The notes: generated by a model from the sequence alone, not told the origin. Shown: positions 19,448 through 29,105, numbered from the stretch's first letter. The stretch: 64,000 nt of DNA from Roseomonas mucosa (GCA_945878375.1 CAMDWG010000011.1:1-64000); one strand, 5' to 3'. Numbers and translations: made by a program.

Positions 19448-20539
19448 GTGGCTGACATGGCCGGATCCGGCACTGTTCTTCCCACGCCAAGCCACCAGGG
19501 GGCTTTCTCCCTGGCGGTGGATGCGATGGGCGGCGACCATGCGCCCGATTCGGTGCTTGATGGTCTCGAACTGGCGGCGGAGCGGCATCCCCATGCCCGC
19601 TTCCTCCTGGTTGGGGACGAAGCGCGCCTGACCGGCATGCTGGCCACCCGCCGGCGTGCAGCGAAGCTGTGTTCGATCCGCCATGCGCCGGATGTGATTT
19701 CGGGCGACCTGAAGCCGACGGCGGCGCTGCGCCTTCGTGGTTCCTCCATGCGGGTCGCGATCGACGCGGTCGCGGCCGGGGAGGCGTCCGGCGTCGTCTC
19801 CGCCGGGAATACCGGCGCGCTGATGGCGCTGGCGAAGATCGTGGTGAAGACGCTGCCTGAAATCGACCGGCCGGCGCTGGCCGCGATCGGTCCTTCGGCA
19901 CGCGGCGACGTGGTCATGCTCGACCTCGGCGCCAATGTGCAATGCGATGCCCGGAACCTGATCGAGTTCGCGGTGATGGGCGACGCCTTCGCGCAATCCG
20001 TGCTCGGCCTGACCAAGCCGACCATCGGCATGCTCAATGTCGGCTCCGAGGAGTTGAAGGGCGATGAGCGCGTGCGGCTGGCGGCGGAGACCATCCGGGA
20101 TTCCGCCTTCGGCGCGAATTTCCGTGGCTTCGTCGAGGGGCACGACATCGCCGCCGGCACCGTGGATGTGATCGTCACCGATGGCTTCACCGGCAATGTG
20201 GCGCTCAAGACCGGCGAAGGCGCGCTGAAGCTGATGCGCGACCTGCTGCGACAGGTCTTCACCAGCACCATTCCCGCCCGCGTGGGCTACCTGCTGGCTC
20301 GCCCGGCCCTCGACCGGCTCCGCGAATGGATGGATCCGCGCCGCTACAATGGCGCGGTGCTGATCGGGCTGAACGGCGTGGTCGTGAAAAGCCATGGCGG
20401 CACCGATGCCATCGGCTTCGCCCATGCCGTCGATGTGGCGATGGACATGGTGACGCATCGCTTCAATGATCGCATCCGCGAGGGGATCGCCCGCCTCGCC
20501 GAGACCGCGCCGCCGCGCATCCCCGCCGCGCCGCGCTGA
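19448..20539 (+). CDS. plsX: Phosphate acyltransferase PlsX
   Basis: A 363-residue enzyme converting acyl-ACP to acyl-phosphate for phospholipid synthesis. AVDAMGGDHAP, VSAGNTGALMA and DGFTGNVALKTGEG are family signatures. The GTG at 19448 is favoured over an ATG at 19457 because a GGAGGGG sequence lies at the right distance from the GTG. Followed 13 bases later by fabH. Confidence 0.96.
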   Translation: MADMAGSGTVLPTPSHQGAFSLAVDAMGGDHAPDSVLDGLELAAERHPHARFLLVGDEARLTGMLATRRRAAKLCSIRHAPDVISGDLKPTAALRLRGSSMRVAIDAVAAGEASGVVSAGNTGALMALAKIVVKTLPEIDRPALAAIGPSARGDVVMLDLGANVQCDARNLIEFAVMGDAFAQSVLGLTKPTIGMLNVGSEELKGDERVRLAAETIRDSAFGANFRGFVEGHDIAAGTVDVIVTDGFTGNVALKTGEGALKLMRDLLRQVFTSTIPARVGYLLARPALDRLREWMDPRRYNGAVLIGLNGVVVKSHGGTDAIGFAHAVDVAMDMVTHRFNDRIREGIARLAETAPPRIPAAPR

Positions 20540-20552
20540 GGGAGTAGAGGCC

Positions 20553-21533
20553 ATTTCCGCCTTCCGCGCCGTGATCGACGGCACCGGCGGCTACCTGCCG
20601 GCGCGGTCCGTCACCAATGATGAGCTCGCGGCCTGGAAGGGCCTCGACACCTCCGACGCCTGGATCGTCGAGCGCACCGGCATCCGCCGGCGCCACATCG
20701 CGGCCGAAGGCGAGACCGCGTCCGACATGGGCGCGCAGGCCGCACTCGCCGCGCTGGCGCAGGCCGGCGCCGAGCCTGGCGATGTCGATGCGATCATCGT
20801 CGCGACCTCAACCCCCGACAGCGCCTTTCCCGCCACCGCCACCCGCATCCAGGGCAAGCTCGGCGTCACGCGCGGCTTCGCCTTCGACCTCGCCGCCGCC
20901 TGCACCGGCTTCGTCTATGCGCTGGGGGTCGCGGATGCGCTGGTGCGGACCGGGCAGGCAAGGGGCGCCCTGGTCATCGGGACGGAGGTCTATTCCCGCA
21001 TCGTCGACTGGACCGACCGCGGCACCTGCGTGTTGTTCGGTGACGGGGCGGGGGCTGTCTTCATCCGCGGCGTGTCGCACGACCAAGCCGGGGGCAGGGG
21101 CATCCTGTCCACCCATCTCCATGCCGATGGCCGCCATGGCGATATCCTGTCCGTCGATGGCGGGGCGGGGTCGAATGGCGGCACCGGCGTGGTCCGCATG
21201 ACCGGCCGCGAGGTGTTCCGCCATGCGGTCGGCAAGCTTTCCTCCGCGGTGGATGAGGCGCTGGCGGCCAACGGACTCGCTCAGGGCGATATCGCCTGGC
21301 TGGTGCCGCACCAGGCCAATCTCCGCATCATCGAGGCGATGGGCCGCAAGCTCGACCTGCCGCTGGAGCGCGTGGTGGTGACGGTGGATCGCCACGCGAA
21401 TACCTCCGCCGCCTCCATCCCCCTGGCCCTGGCGGAGGCGACACGAGACGGGCGCATCCGCCGGGACGAGTTGGTGCTGATGGAAGCGATTGGCGGCGGG
21501 CTGACCTGGGGCGCGGCGCTGGCGCGGTTCTGA
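20553..21533 (+). CDS. fabH: Beta-ketoacyl-ACP synthase III
   Basis: A 326-residue condensing enzyme that starts fatty-acid synthesis from acetyl-CoA and malonyl-ACP. The triad is Cys117 (AAACTGF), His253 (VPHQAN) and Asn283 (RHANTS). The frame has no ATG, GTG or TTG where the family begins. An ATT at 20553, downstream of GAGGGAGTAGAGG, would give [16 protein letters not shown], the normal FabH N-terminus, and is my choice. A GTG at 20571 would cut six residues and has no ribosome site. It follows plsX by 13 bases, so it is co-transcribed. Confidence 0.93.
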   Translation: MSAFRAVIDGTGGYLPARSVTNDELAAWKGLDTSDAWIVERTGIRRRHIAAEGETASDMGAQAALAALAQAGAEPGDVDAIIVATSTPDSAFPATATRIQGKLGVTRGFAFDLAAACTGFVYALGVADALVRTGQARGALVIGTEVYSRIVDWTDRGTCVLFGDGAGAVFIRGVSHDQAGGRGILSTHLHADGRHGDILSVDGGAGSNGGTGVVRMTGREVFRHAVGKLSSAVDEALAANGLAQGDIAWLVPHQANLRIIEAMGRKLDLPLERVVVTVDRHANTSAASIPLALAEATRDGRIRRDELVLMEAIGGGLTWGAALARF

Positions 21534-21736
21534 CCGCCCCGGATTGCCGCTTGAAAACAGGCAACTCGCGCCCGTTATTCGCGTTGCCTCGCATGCTGCC
21601 GCCGTGGTCGGCTGCAACCTTGCCGCAACCTTGCGGCCCCGGGCGGTTGACGGCTGTCCCGCCCATGGCTTTTGATTGTGGCAGAGGGGTTTGCGGCGTT
21701 GCGCTGCGGCCGGAACGTCGCCATGAAGGCCCTGCC

Positions 21737-22051
21737 ATGAAGACCATAACCCGCGCTGACCTGGCCGAGGCGATCTACACCCAGGTCGGCCTGTCCCGGA
21801 ACGAGAGCGCGGCCCTGCTGGAGACCGTGCTGGAGCGCATGTCGGCGACGCTGGAGGCCGGGGAAGGCGTGAAGGTCTCTGCCTTCGGGTCCTTCATCGT
21901 CCGGCAGAAGGGCAAGCGGGTCGGCCGCAACCCGAAGACAGGGGTCGAGGTGCCGATCCTGCCCCGCAAGGTGCTGTCCTTCCGCCCGTCCCAGGTGCTC
22001 AAGGCACGGCTCAATCCGGGCCAGACGATCAGTGGGGACGACGACGCATGA
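21737..22051 (+). CDS. ihfA: Integration host factor subunit alpha
   Basis: A 104-residue DNA-bending HU/IHF protein. [13 protein letters not shown], the beta-arm signature [12 protein letters not shown] and the FRPSQVLK end are typical of IHF-alpha. The 203-base leader holds a direct repeat (GCAACCTTGC at 21614 and again at 21625) and an imperfect inverted repeat around 21560-21591, which may be regulatory. A TTGACG at 21647 could be a -35 element. Overlaps merR by ATGA. Confidence 0.96.
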   Translation: MKTITRADLAEAIYTQVGLSRNESAALLETVLERMSATLEAGEGVKVSAFGSFIVRQKGKRVGRNPKTGVEVPILPRKVLSFRPSQVLKARLNPGQTISGDDDA

Positions 22052-22497
22052 GCGACGACGCGCCGGACGAGGCTGGGGCGCCCCGCATGCGCCCCCGCAA
22101 GTCGGCGACGGCCTTTCGCACAATCAGCGAAGTGGCGGATGACCTTCAGATTCCGCAGCACGTCCTGCGGTTCTGGGAATCGAAATTTCCCCAACTCAAG
22201 CCGCTGAAGCGCGGCGGCGGCCGGCGCTACTACCGGCCGGAGGATATCACGCTGCTGCGGAAGATATCCGAGCTGCTCTACACCCAGGGCTACACGATCA
22301 AGGGCGTGCAGCGCCTGTTGCGCGATGGCGGCTTCGATGAAGCGGCAGCCGGCGGCCCGCCGGAACTTCCCCTCGGCCATCCCGGCGAGGAGATGGAGCC
22401 GGACGAAGCCGAGGCCGCGACTGCGGCGCTGCGAGAGGCGCTGCAGGTGCTGGAAGGCCTCGCCGCCGAATTGCGGGTGCTCGCGGCGCGGAACTGA
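22048..22497 (+). CDS. MerR family transcriptional regulator
   Basis: A 149-residue regulator. The MerR winged helix-turn-helix is at about 25-95: [20 protein letters not shown], then [12 protein letters not shown] and [14 protein letters not shown]. The C-terminal part is short, acidic and Ala/Glu-rich, without metal-binding cysteines. This is the family that follows ihfA in most alphaproteobacteria; its target is not defined. Start fixed by the ATGA overlap. Confidence 0.92.
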   Translation: MSDDAPDEAGAPRMRPRKSATAFRTISEVADDLQIPQHVLRFWESKFPQLKPLKRGGGRRYYRPEDITLLRKISELLYTQGYTIKGVQRLLRDGGFDEAAAGGPPELPLGHPGEEMEPDEAEAATAALREALQVLEGLAAELRVLAARN

Positions 22498-22550
22498 CCT
22501 CCGCCGGAGGGTTGGCGAGGCGGCATGGCGGATGCTATGCCCCTCGCTGT

Positions 22551-22627
22551 CGGAGCGTAGCGCAGCCTGGTAGCGCATCAGTCTGGGGGACTGGGGGTCG
22601 TGGGTTCGAATCCCGCCGCTCCGACCA
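22551..22627 (+). tRNA. tRNA-Pro (GGG anticodon)
   Basis: A 77-base cloverleaf with acceptor stem CGGAGCG/CGCTCCG, D-arm GCGC/GCGC, anticodon loop CTGGGGG (anticodon GGG), T-loop TTCGAAT and an encoded CCA end. The 5-bp anticodon stem has one G-U-type pair. It lies 53 bases after the merR stop. Confidence 0.96.
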
Positions 22628-22930
22628 ATCTCTTCAAGCATTTAGGATCAGTATTAGGTCGGTATCGCTGATGTCGTGTCCGGCGGCCGGTGTAGAAGCC
22701 CCAGATCCGCACACACCACCGCCTCGCGGCGCGATTCGGGTTCAGGTAGCCAACCCCTGCCCGTCGCCGCTCGTCGCCGTGCCACTATGGATCAGCCATC
22801 GCCGCAGAGATGTGCTCTGATGGCCAGTCCGGGTCGCGCTGTTTCCGCACGGATGCATTTGGCATACCGCCCATAGCACTTTGCCAGATCGACGACCTCC
22901 GCCGTCAGCGCGCCGCCGCGCTCCGCCGTC
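22628..22930. other. Gene-poor stretch between tRNA-Pro and the transposase fragment
   Basis: About 300 bases with no convincing gene on either strand and noticeably more A+T at its left end than the surrounding DNA. Short open frames exist but none matches a family I recognise. A stop codon at about 22874 in the transposase frame shows that the upstream part of that gene is not intact here. It looks like decayed mobile-element DNA next to a tRNA gene (inference); no duplicate of the tRNA 3' end was found. Confidence 0.5.
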
Positions 22931-23240
22931 ATGAAGGCCCGCGGCCTGCTGCTGGTCCGCCACGCCGGCGGCGCCGAGCGCCGGCATGACAGCCGCGTCG
23001 CCGTCCCGGAGCGCAACATCCGATGGTGCTCCGATGGCTTCGAAATCGCCTGCGCCAATGCCGAGCGCGTGCGGGTCGCCTTTGCCCTCGACGGCTGCGA
23101 CCGCGAGGCCATGGGCTTCGTCGGCACCACGGGCGGCAGTACCGGCGACGACGTGCGCGACCTCATGGTCGCCGCCGTGGAGCAGAGGTTCGGCCGCGTG
23201 ACACGGCGCCCACAGCCAATCGGACGGTTCAGCGACACAC
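22931..23240 (+). pseudogene. IS3-family transposase (OrfB) fragment
   Basis: About 100 codons match the central region of IS3-family OrfB transposases: MKARGLLLVRHAGG, RRHDSRVAV, RWCSDGFEI with the first catalytic Asp, RVRVAFALDGCDREAMGFV and DVRDLMVAAVEQRFG. The following WLSDNGS motif is reduced to RFSDT and then similarity stops, so the second half, including the catalytic Glu, is missing, as is the N-terminal half and OrfA. It runs into tRNA-Cys about 20 bases later. The open frame continues into the methyltransferase gene but only by chance. Confidence 0.8.
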
Positions 23241-23260
23241 GTGTAGGTTATGGAAGGGGA

Positions 23261-23331
23261 AGGCCGCGGCCGGAATCGAACCGGCATTCACGGATTTGCA
23301 GTCCGGTGCATCACCACTCTGCCACGCGGCC
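23261..23331 (-). tRNA. tRNA-Cys (GCA anticodon)
   Basis: A 71-base minus-strand cloverleaf: acceptor GGCCGCG/CGCGGCC, D-arm GCAG/..GC, anticodon loop CTGCAAA (anticodon GCA), T-arm GCCGG-TTCGATT-CCGGC and discriminator U73, which is characteristic of tRNA-Cys. The outermost anticodon-stem pair is C-U, a small imperfection. CCA is not encoded (TCC follows), unlike tRNA-Pro nearby. Confidence 0.93.
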
Positions 23332-23428
23332 ATGCGATGGCGACGCCTCCATATCCGGCAGGCGTCGCCCCGGGTCAAGCGCCGTGGCCGCGCTTGGCCG
23401 CGCCCCGGGTCGGTCCTATAACGCACGC

Positions 23429-24172
23429 ATGAATGAGGCTGTTGCCATGCGCGCCGAGACGCTCTCCGTCATCCCGCCCGCCGGACACCCCGCCAGCGGG
23501 CGTGTGGCACCCGACATGACCGAAGCCCGCCGCCATATGGTGGATGGCCAGCTTCGCCCGAACCGGATCACCGATCCCCGCCTGCTCGCCGCGATGGGCG
23601 AGGTCCCGCGCGAGCGCTTCCTGCCCCCCTCCATGGCAGCCCGCGCCTATGTGGATGAGGATGTCCGCCTTCCCGGCGGCCGCGCGCTGATCGAGCCGAT
23701 GGTGATCGCCAAGCTGGTCCAGCTTCTGGCGATCCGCGATGGCGACCGGGTGCTGGTCGTGGGGGCCGGCGCCGGCTACGCGGCCGCCGTCGCGGCGCGC
23801 TCTGGCGCGCGCGTGGTGGCGCTGGAGGAAGACGCGGCCCTGGTGGCCGAGGCGCGGCGCGCCTTGGCCGGGCTGGCCGCCCCCGATGCGCTGCGCCTGG
23901 TCGAAGGACCGCTCGCCAAGGGCTTCGCCGAGGGCGCGCCCTATGACGCAATCCTGATCGAGGGCGAGGTGCCCGAGGTGCCGGCGGCCATCGCCGACCA
24001 ACTCGGCGAAGGCGGGCGGCTGGTGACGGTGCTGGCGGCGGCGTCTCGCGGCGTCTCCTCCCGCGCCGTGATCGGGCGGCGGATCGGCGGCAGCTTCAGC
24101 ACCACCGATGCCTTCGATTGCGCCACGCTGCCGCTGCCGGCCTTCCGCCGCGCCCCCGGCTTCGTGTTCTGA
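23429..24172 (+). CDS. Protein-L-isoaspartate O-methyltransferase family protein
   Basis: A 247-residue SAM-dependent methyltransferase of the PCMT family. ARRHMVDGQLRPNRITD and MGEVPRERFLP are the alphaproteobacterial pattern, VVGAGAGYAAAVAA is the SAM loop. The TISQP-type substrate motif of true isoaspartate repair enzymes is replaced by ALIEP, so repair activity is uncertain. The start at 23429 is the first ATG; Met30 (23516) is a possible shorter start closer to the usual N-terminus. It precedes tolC, a linkage seen in many Rhodospirillales. Confidence 0.85.
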   Translation: MNEAVAMRAETLSVIPPAGHPASGRVAPDMTEARRHMVDGQLRPNRITDPRLLAAMGEVPRERFLPPSMAARAYVDEDVRLPGGRALIEPMVIAKLVQLLAIRDGDRVLVVGAGAGYAAAVAARSGARVVALEEDAALVAEARRALAGLAAPDALRLVEGPLAKGFAEGAPYDAILIEGEVPEVPAAIADQLGEGGRLVTVLAAASRGVSSRAVIGRRIGGSFSTTDAFDCATLPLPAFRRAPGFVF

Positions 24173-24324
24173 AGGCCGCGCCGCGCGGCCAGCTGGGGTC
24201 GTGCCGGCCTTCCCCTTCCGCCCGCCTGCCGTAGGTTTCAGGCAACTGCGGGCGAGCTCGCCTATCGGCCGTTCCGGCCGGGCGCGTCCTGCTGTAGGAT
24301 TGACCGAGCCTCGGAGAGACCTGG

Positions 24325-25728
24325 ATGTCCGCGTCGCGTTTCGCCTTCGCTGTCCTGCTGATGGCTTCCGCCGCAGTGGTCGCCGTCCGCCCCGCCGCGT
24401 CCCAGACGCTGCCGGAGGCGCTGGCCCTGGCCTATGCCAACAACCCGACCCTGCAGGCCGCCCGCGCGCAGCTGCGCGCGGTGGATGAGAATGTGCCCCA
24501 GGCCCTGGCCGGCTGGCGCCCGACGGTGCAGATGGGCGGCAGCATCGGCACGGTCGATTCCGAGACGCAGCTCCGCCGCGGTGCCACGAACTCGACCAAC
24601 CGCGACCCGACGACGCTCAATGCCTCGGTCACGCAGCCGCTCTACCGGGGCGGGCGCACCGTCTCCTCCACCTCGCGGGCGGAGAACCAGGTCCTCGCGC
24701 AGCGCGCGCGCCTACTGGTGACCGAGCAGCAGGTGCTGCTGGACACGGTCAACGCCTATGTCGCCGTCATCCGCGACCAGGAGGAGGTGCGGCTCAACAC
24801 CAACAACGAGCAGGTGCTGATGCGCCAGCTCCAGGCCACCAATGAACGCTTCCGTGTGGGTGAGATCACGCGCACCGACGTGGCGCAGGCCGAAAGCCGC
24901 CTGGCCGGCGCGCGTGCCGCGCGCTCGGATTCCGAAGGGCGGCTGCAGAATTCCCGCGCGGCCTTCACCCGCGTGGTCGGCCAGCCGCCCGAACGCCTGA
25001 CCCCCCCGCAGCCGCTGCGCCAGCCCGTGGCCAATGCGCGGGATGCGGGAAGCCTTGCGTCGCAGAACAACCCCGGCGTCGTCGCCGCCCTGTTCGACGA
25101 AGCGGCTGCCCGCGACCTGATCGATGTCCAGTTCTCCGCCCTGATGCCGCAGGCGAGCGTCACCGCGCAGACCTTCCGCAACGATTTCTCGACCGACGCG
25201 ACGCGGCGGGTGAACGGCAGCCAGGTGACGGCGAATGTGACGGTGCCGCTCTTCCAGGGCGGCGCGGAACATGCGGCGGTGCGCCAGGCGCGCCAGACCG
25301 CGCAGCAGGCCCGCCAGGTGGTGGAGGATCAGCGCCGCACCGCGATCCAGCAAGCGACCCAGGCCTTCGAGAACCTCACCGCGCTGCGCGCCCAGGCGGA
25401 TGCCAACCGCGCCCAGATCCGCGCGGCGGAGATCGCGCTGGACGGCGTGCAGCGGGAAGCCGTGGTCGGCAGCCGCACCACGCTCGATGTGCTGAATGCC
25501 GAACAGGAATTGCTGAATGCCCGCGTGGCGCTGGTGCGCGCGCTGGCCAATGTGATCACCGCCTCCCACAACCTGGCCGCCGCTGTCGGGCGGATGACGG
25601 CTCGGGACCTCAATCTCCGTGTCCAGATTTACGACATGGAAGCCTATTACCGCGAAGTTCGGAACCGCTGGGCGGGCTGGGGCGACTACGCCCAGGGCGC
25701 CGCCCCCCCGACAACGGCCGGACGCTGA
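24325..25728 (+). CDS. tolC: TolC family outer membrane efflux protein
   Basis: A 467-residue outer-membrane channel used by type I secretion and tripartite efflux systems. It has a signal peptide (about 1-27, ending near AASQ), then two internal repeats; LALAYANNPTLQAARA opens the first and DVLNAEQELLNARVALVRA marks the helical part of the second. GGAGAG precedes the ATG. The 152-base leader includes a 5-bp hairpin CGGCC/GGCCG. Possible partner of the MacAB-type operon at 50.9-54.6 kb (inference). Confidence 0.94.
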   Translation: MSASRFAFAVLLMASAAVVAVRPAASQTLPEALALAYANNPTLQAARAQLRAVDENVPQALAGWRPTVQMGGSIGTVDSETQLRRGATNSTNRDPTTLNASVTQPLYRGGRTVSSTSRAENQVLAQRARLLVTEQQVLLDTVNAYVAVIRDQEEVRLNTNNEQVLMRQLQATNERFRVGEITRTDVAQAESRLAGARAARSDSEGRLQNSRAAFTRVVGQPPERLTPPQPLRQPVANARDAGSLASQNNPGVVAALFDEAAARDLIDVQFSALMPQASVTAQTFRNDFSTDATRRVNGSQVTANVTVPLFQGGAEHAAVRQARQTAQQARQVVEDQRRTAIQQATQAFENLTALRAQADANRAQIRAAEIALDGVQREAVVGSRTTLDVLNAEQELLNARVALVRALANVITASHNLAAAVGRMTARDLNLRVQIYDMEAYYREVRNRWAGWGDYAQGAAPPTTAGR

Positions 25729-25732
25729 CAGC

Positions 25733-26245
25733 ATGACCAACCCCACGCCTGACCCGCCGAAGCCACAGGCCGGCGATCCGCAAATGGACGACATCCTGGC
25801 GTCCATCCGCCGCATCCTGAACGAGGATGAGGCGCAGGGCGGAGCCCCGCCCGCCCAGCCGCCAGCGGCGGGTGAGCCGCTGGAACTGACCGAGGCGATG
25901 CTGGTGCAGCCCGCCCCGGCCGCCGAAGGCGCCGCGCCGGGGGTGGTGCCATTGGCAGTCGATGCCTCGCCCCAGCCGGCGCCTGTCGCGCTGCCGACGG
26001 GCGCCGATGCGCTGATCGCCCCCGCCGTTGCGGCCGCGACAACGCAGGCCATCGGCCAGTTGCTGCGCGCCGTGGCCGATGAACGCGCCGCCCCGGTCCA
26101 TCGCGGCGGCCCGACCATCGAGGATGTGGTGCGAGAGGAGCTGCGCCCGCTGCTGAGATCCTGGCTCGACCAGCATCTGCCCCCGATCGTCGAACGCCTG
26201 GTGCGCGCGGAGATCGAGCGCGTGGTGGGCCGCGCGCTGCCCTGA
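25733..26245 (+). CDS. PopZ-like polar organizing protein (DUF2497)
   Basis: A 170-residue acidic, proline-rich protein of the DUF2497/PopZ family, which in Caulobacter forms the polar matrix that anchors the chromosome centromere. The N-terminal helix MDDILASIRRILNEDE (18-33) and the C-terminal oligomerisation helices (EELRPLLRSWLDQHLPPIVE, about 140-159) are separated by a Pro/Ala linker, the PopZ layout. It lies between tolC and valS, the usual alphaproteobacterial location. Confidence 0.9.
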   Translation: MTNPTPDPPKPQAGDPQMDDILASIRRILNEDEAQGGAPPAQPPAAGEPLELTEAMLVQPAPAAEGAAPGVVPLAVDASPQPAPVALPTGADALIAPAVAAATTQAIGQLLRAVADERAAPVHRGGPTIEDVVREELRPLLRSWLDQHLPPIVERLVRAEIERVVGRALP

Positions 26246-26318
26246 GGGCTCCCGCCCGCGACCTTCCCCGCGCCCGCGGCTCTTGACGGCGCGGCGGCGG
26301 GCGCGGAAGGGATGCTGC

Positions 26319-29009
26319 ATGCTCGACAAGACCTTCGACCCCGCGGCGGTGGAGCCGCGCCTCTATGACCTGTGGGAGAAGGCCGGGGCCTTCGCGGCCG
26401 ATCCGGCGTCTCCCGCCAAGCCCTTCACCATCATGATCCCGCCGCCCAACGTCACGGGCAGCCTGCACATCGGCCATGCGCTGACGATGTCCATCCAGGA
26501 CATGCTGACGCGCTGGCGCCGGATGCAGGGGCGCGACGCGCTGTGGATGCCGGGCACGGACCATGCCGGCATCGCGACCCAGATGGTGGTGGAACGCCTC
26601 CTGGCCTCCCAGGGCCAGGATCGCCGGACCCTGGGGCGCGAGGCGTTCCTGAACCGGGTCTGGGCCTGGAAGGCGGAATCGGGCGGCACCATCACCCGCC
26701 AGCTGCGCCGGCTGGGTGCGTCCCTCGACTGGCCGCGCGAGCGCTTCACGATGGATGCGGGGCTGTCGAAGGCCGTGGTGCAGGTCTTCGTCACGCTGCA
26801 CAGCCAGGGCCTGCTGTATCGCGACCGGCGGCTGGTGAACTGGGACCCCGTCTTCCAGACCGCGATCTCCGACCTCGAGGTCGAGAGCCGGGAGGTGAAG
26901 GGAAGCCTCTGGCACCTCCGCTACCCGGTGGAGGGCGAGCCGGGCCGCTACCTGACTGTCGCGACCACGCGGCCGGAGACGATGCTGGGCGATGTCGCCG
27001 TCGCCGTGCACCCGGATGACGAACGCTACCGCGACCTGGTCGGCCAGCATCTGGTGCTGCCGCTGGTCGGCCGGCGCATCCCGGTGGTGGCCGATGCCTA
27101 TTCCGACCCCGAGAAGGGCACGGGCGCGGTGAAGATCACGCCCGCGCACGACTTCAACGATTTCGAGGTCGGCAAGCGCCATGCGCTGCCGATGGTCAGC
27201 GTGCTGGATGCCGATGCGAAGATCATGCTGGCCGAGATCGCTGCGAGCCTCTCGGCCGAGGGCGGCGATCCCGATTTCGTGCGCGGCCTGGACGGGCTCG
27301 ACCGCTTCGAGGCGCGCAAGCGCATCGTCGCGCGGCTTGAAGAGCTGGAGCTGCTCGAGAAGATCGAGCCCCACACGAACATGGTTCCCCATGGCGACCG
27401 ATCCGGCGTGCCGATCGAGCCGCGGCTGACCATGCAATGGTATGTGGACGCCAAGACCCTGGCCCAGCCCGCCATCAAGGCGGTCGAGACCGGGCAGACC
27501 GTCTTCGTGCCCCGCCAGTGGGAGAACACCTTCTTCGCCTGGATGCGCGACATCCAGCCCTGGTGCGTCTCGCGCCAGCTGTGGTGGGGCCACCAGATCC
27601 CGGCCTGGTACGGGCCGGATGGAGAGGTCTTCGTCGCGCTGGACGAGGCCGAGGCTTCGGCCAAGGCGCGGGCGCATTACGGCCGCGACGTCACGCTGAT
27701 CCGCGACCCGGATGTGCTCGACACCTGGTTCAGCAGCGCGCTGTGGCCGTTCAGCACGCTCGGCTGGCCGGACCGCACGCCGGAACTCGCGAAGTACTAT
27801 CCCGGCGATGTGCTGGTGACGGGCTTCGACATCATCTTCTTCTGGGTCGCCCGCATGATGATGATGGGCATCCACTTCATGGGCGAGGTGCCGTTCCGCC
27901 ACGTCTACATCCATGGCCTCGTCCGCGACGAGAAGGGCCAGAAGATGTCCAAGTCCAAGGGGAACGTCATGGACCCCCTGGAGCTGATCGACGCCTATGG
28001 CGCCGATGCGCTGCGCTTCACCATCGCCGCGCTCACCGGGCCGGGGCGCGATGTGAAGCTGGGCCGCAAGCGCGTGGAGGACCACCGCGCCTTCGTCACC
28101 AAGATCTGGAACGCCGCCCGCTTCCTGGAGATGAATGGGATCAAGGCCGATGCCGGCTTCGATCCCGCGACCGCGCGCACGCCGCTGGCACGCTGGGTGC
28201 TGGACCAGCACAACCGCGCGGCGGCGGAGTGCAACGCCGCCCTCGAAGCGTATCGCTTCGACGAATACGCCGCCGCCGCCTACCGCTTCACCTGGGGCGG
28301 CTTCTGCGACTGGTTCATCGAACTGGCCAAGCCCGTGCTGAACGGGCCGGACGGGGCGGAGAAGGCGGAGATCAAGGGCATCGCGCAGCACGTCTTCGGC
28401 TCCATCCTGCGCCTGCTGCACCCGGCCATGCCCTTCATGACGGAAGAGCTGTGGCACCTGTTCGGCTACGGGCCGGAAGGCAGCCTGATCACCACCGGCT
28501 GGCCCGCCCCCGTCCAGGTCGCGGAGGCCGAGGCCGCGCGCGAGGAACTCGACTGGCTCGTGGCCCTGATCGGGCAGGTCCGCGCCGTGCGGTCCGAGAT
28601 GAACGTGCCGCCTTCCGTCACCGTGCCGCTGCTGCTCCAGGGCGCGTCCCCTGTCACCTTCGCGCGGGCCCAGGCCTGGATCGAGGCGATCCGCCGCATG
28701 GCCCGCGCCACGGAGGTTCGCGCGCTGGAGGGTGAGCCCCCGAAGGGTGTCGCGCAGGTCGTGGTGGGCGAAGCGACGGTGATGCTGCCGCTGGCCGATG
28801 TGATCGACCTGGGCGCGGAACGGACCCGGCTTGCCAAGGCGCGTGCGGCGGCGGAGGGCGACGCGCAGAAGATCGCCGCCAAGCTCGCCAACGCCGATTT
28901 CGTCGCCCGCGCGAAGGAAGAGGTGGTGGAGGAGAACCGGGAACGCCTGGTGGCCGCGGAGGCGGAGATCGCGCGCCTCGGCGCCGCGCTGGCGCGCATC
29001 ACGGGGTAG
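26319..29009 (+). CDS. valS: Valine--tRNA ligase
   Basis: An 896-residue class I aminoacyl-tRNA synthetase. PPPNVTGSLHIGHAL places HIGH at residues 50-53 and KMSKS is at 542-546. The editing domain, the anticodon-binding region and a C-terminal coiled coil (about 835-890) are all present. The ATG at 26319 starts the conserved MLDKTFDP; an overlapping ATG at 26312 is out of frame. Seventy-three bases separate it from popZ. Confidence 0.98.
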   Translation: MLDKTFDPAAVEPRLYDLWEKAGAFAADPASPAKPFTIMIPPPNVTGSLHIGHALTMSIQDMLTRWRRMQGRDALWMPGTDHAGIATQMVVERLLASQGQDRRTLGREAFLNRVWAWKAESGGTITRQLRRLGASLDWPRERFTMDAGLSKAVVQVFVTLHSQGLLYRDRRLVNWDPVFQTAISDLEVESREVKGSLWHLRYPVEGEPGRYLTVATTRPETMLGDVAVAVHPDDERYRDLVGQHLVLPLVGRRIPVVADAYSDPEKGTGAVKITPAHDFNDFEVGKRHALPMVSVLDADAKIMLAEIAASLSAEGGDPDFVRGLDGLDRFEARKRIVARLEELELLEKIEPHTNMVPHGDRSGVPIEPRLTMQWYVDAKTLAQPAIKAVETGQTVFVPRQWENTFFAWMRDIQPWCVSRQLWWGHQIPAWYGPDGEVFVALDEAEASAKARAHYGRDVTLIRDPDVLDTWFSSALWPFSTLGWPDRTPELAKYYPGDVLVTGFDIIFFWVARMMMMGIHFMGEVPFRHVYIHGLVRDEKGQKMSKSKGNVMDPLELIDAYGADALRFTIAALTGPGRDVKLGRKRVEDHRAFVTKIWNAARFLEMNGIKADAGFDPATARTPLARWVLDQHNRAAAECNAALEAYRFDEYAAAAYRFTWGGFCDWFIELAKPVLNGPDGAEKAEIKGIAQHVFGSILRLLHPAMPFMTEELWHLFGYGPEGSLITTGWPAPVQVAEAEAAREELDWLVALIGQVRAVRSEMNVPPSVTVPLLLQGASPVTFARAQAWIEAIRRMARATEVRALEGEPPKGVAQVVVGEATVMLPLADVIDLGAERTRLAKARAAAEGDAQKIAAKLANADFVARAKEEVVEENRERLVAAEAEIARLGAALARITG

Positions 29010-29105
29010 GGGCGGCCCCCTTACCCTCGGCGCCGCGATGTGGCACGGAAGCCGCTTCGTGGCGCCGGCCCTGGCTGGGCGCCGTCTCCGCAGGGAAAGC
29101 CAGCC

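Noticed and set aside
22551-22627. tRNA-Pro as an integrated-element attachment site
   Set aside because: No second copy of the tRNA 3' end, no integrase gene and no phage genes are seen nearby, although decayed transposase DNA is present.
22742-23287. Minus-strand frame of about 180 codons between the tRNA genes
   Set aside because: It lies opposite the transposase fragment and has no similarity of its own.
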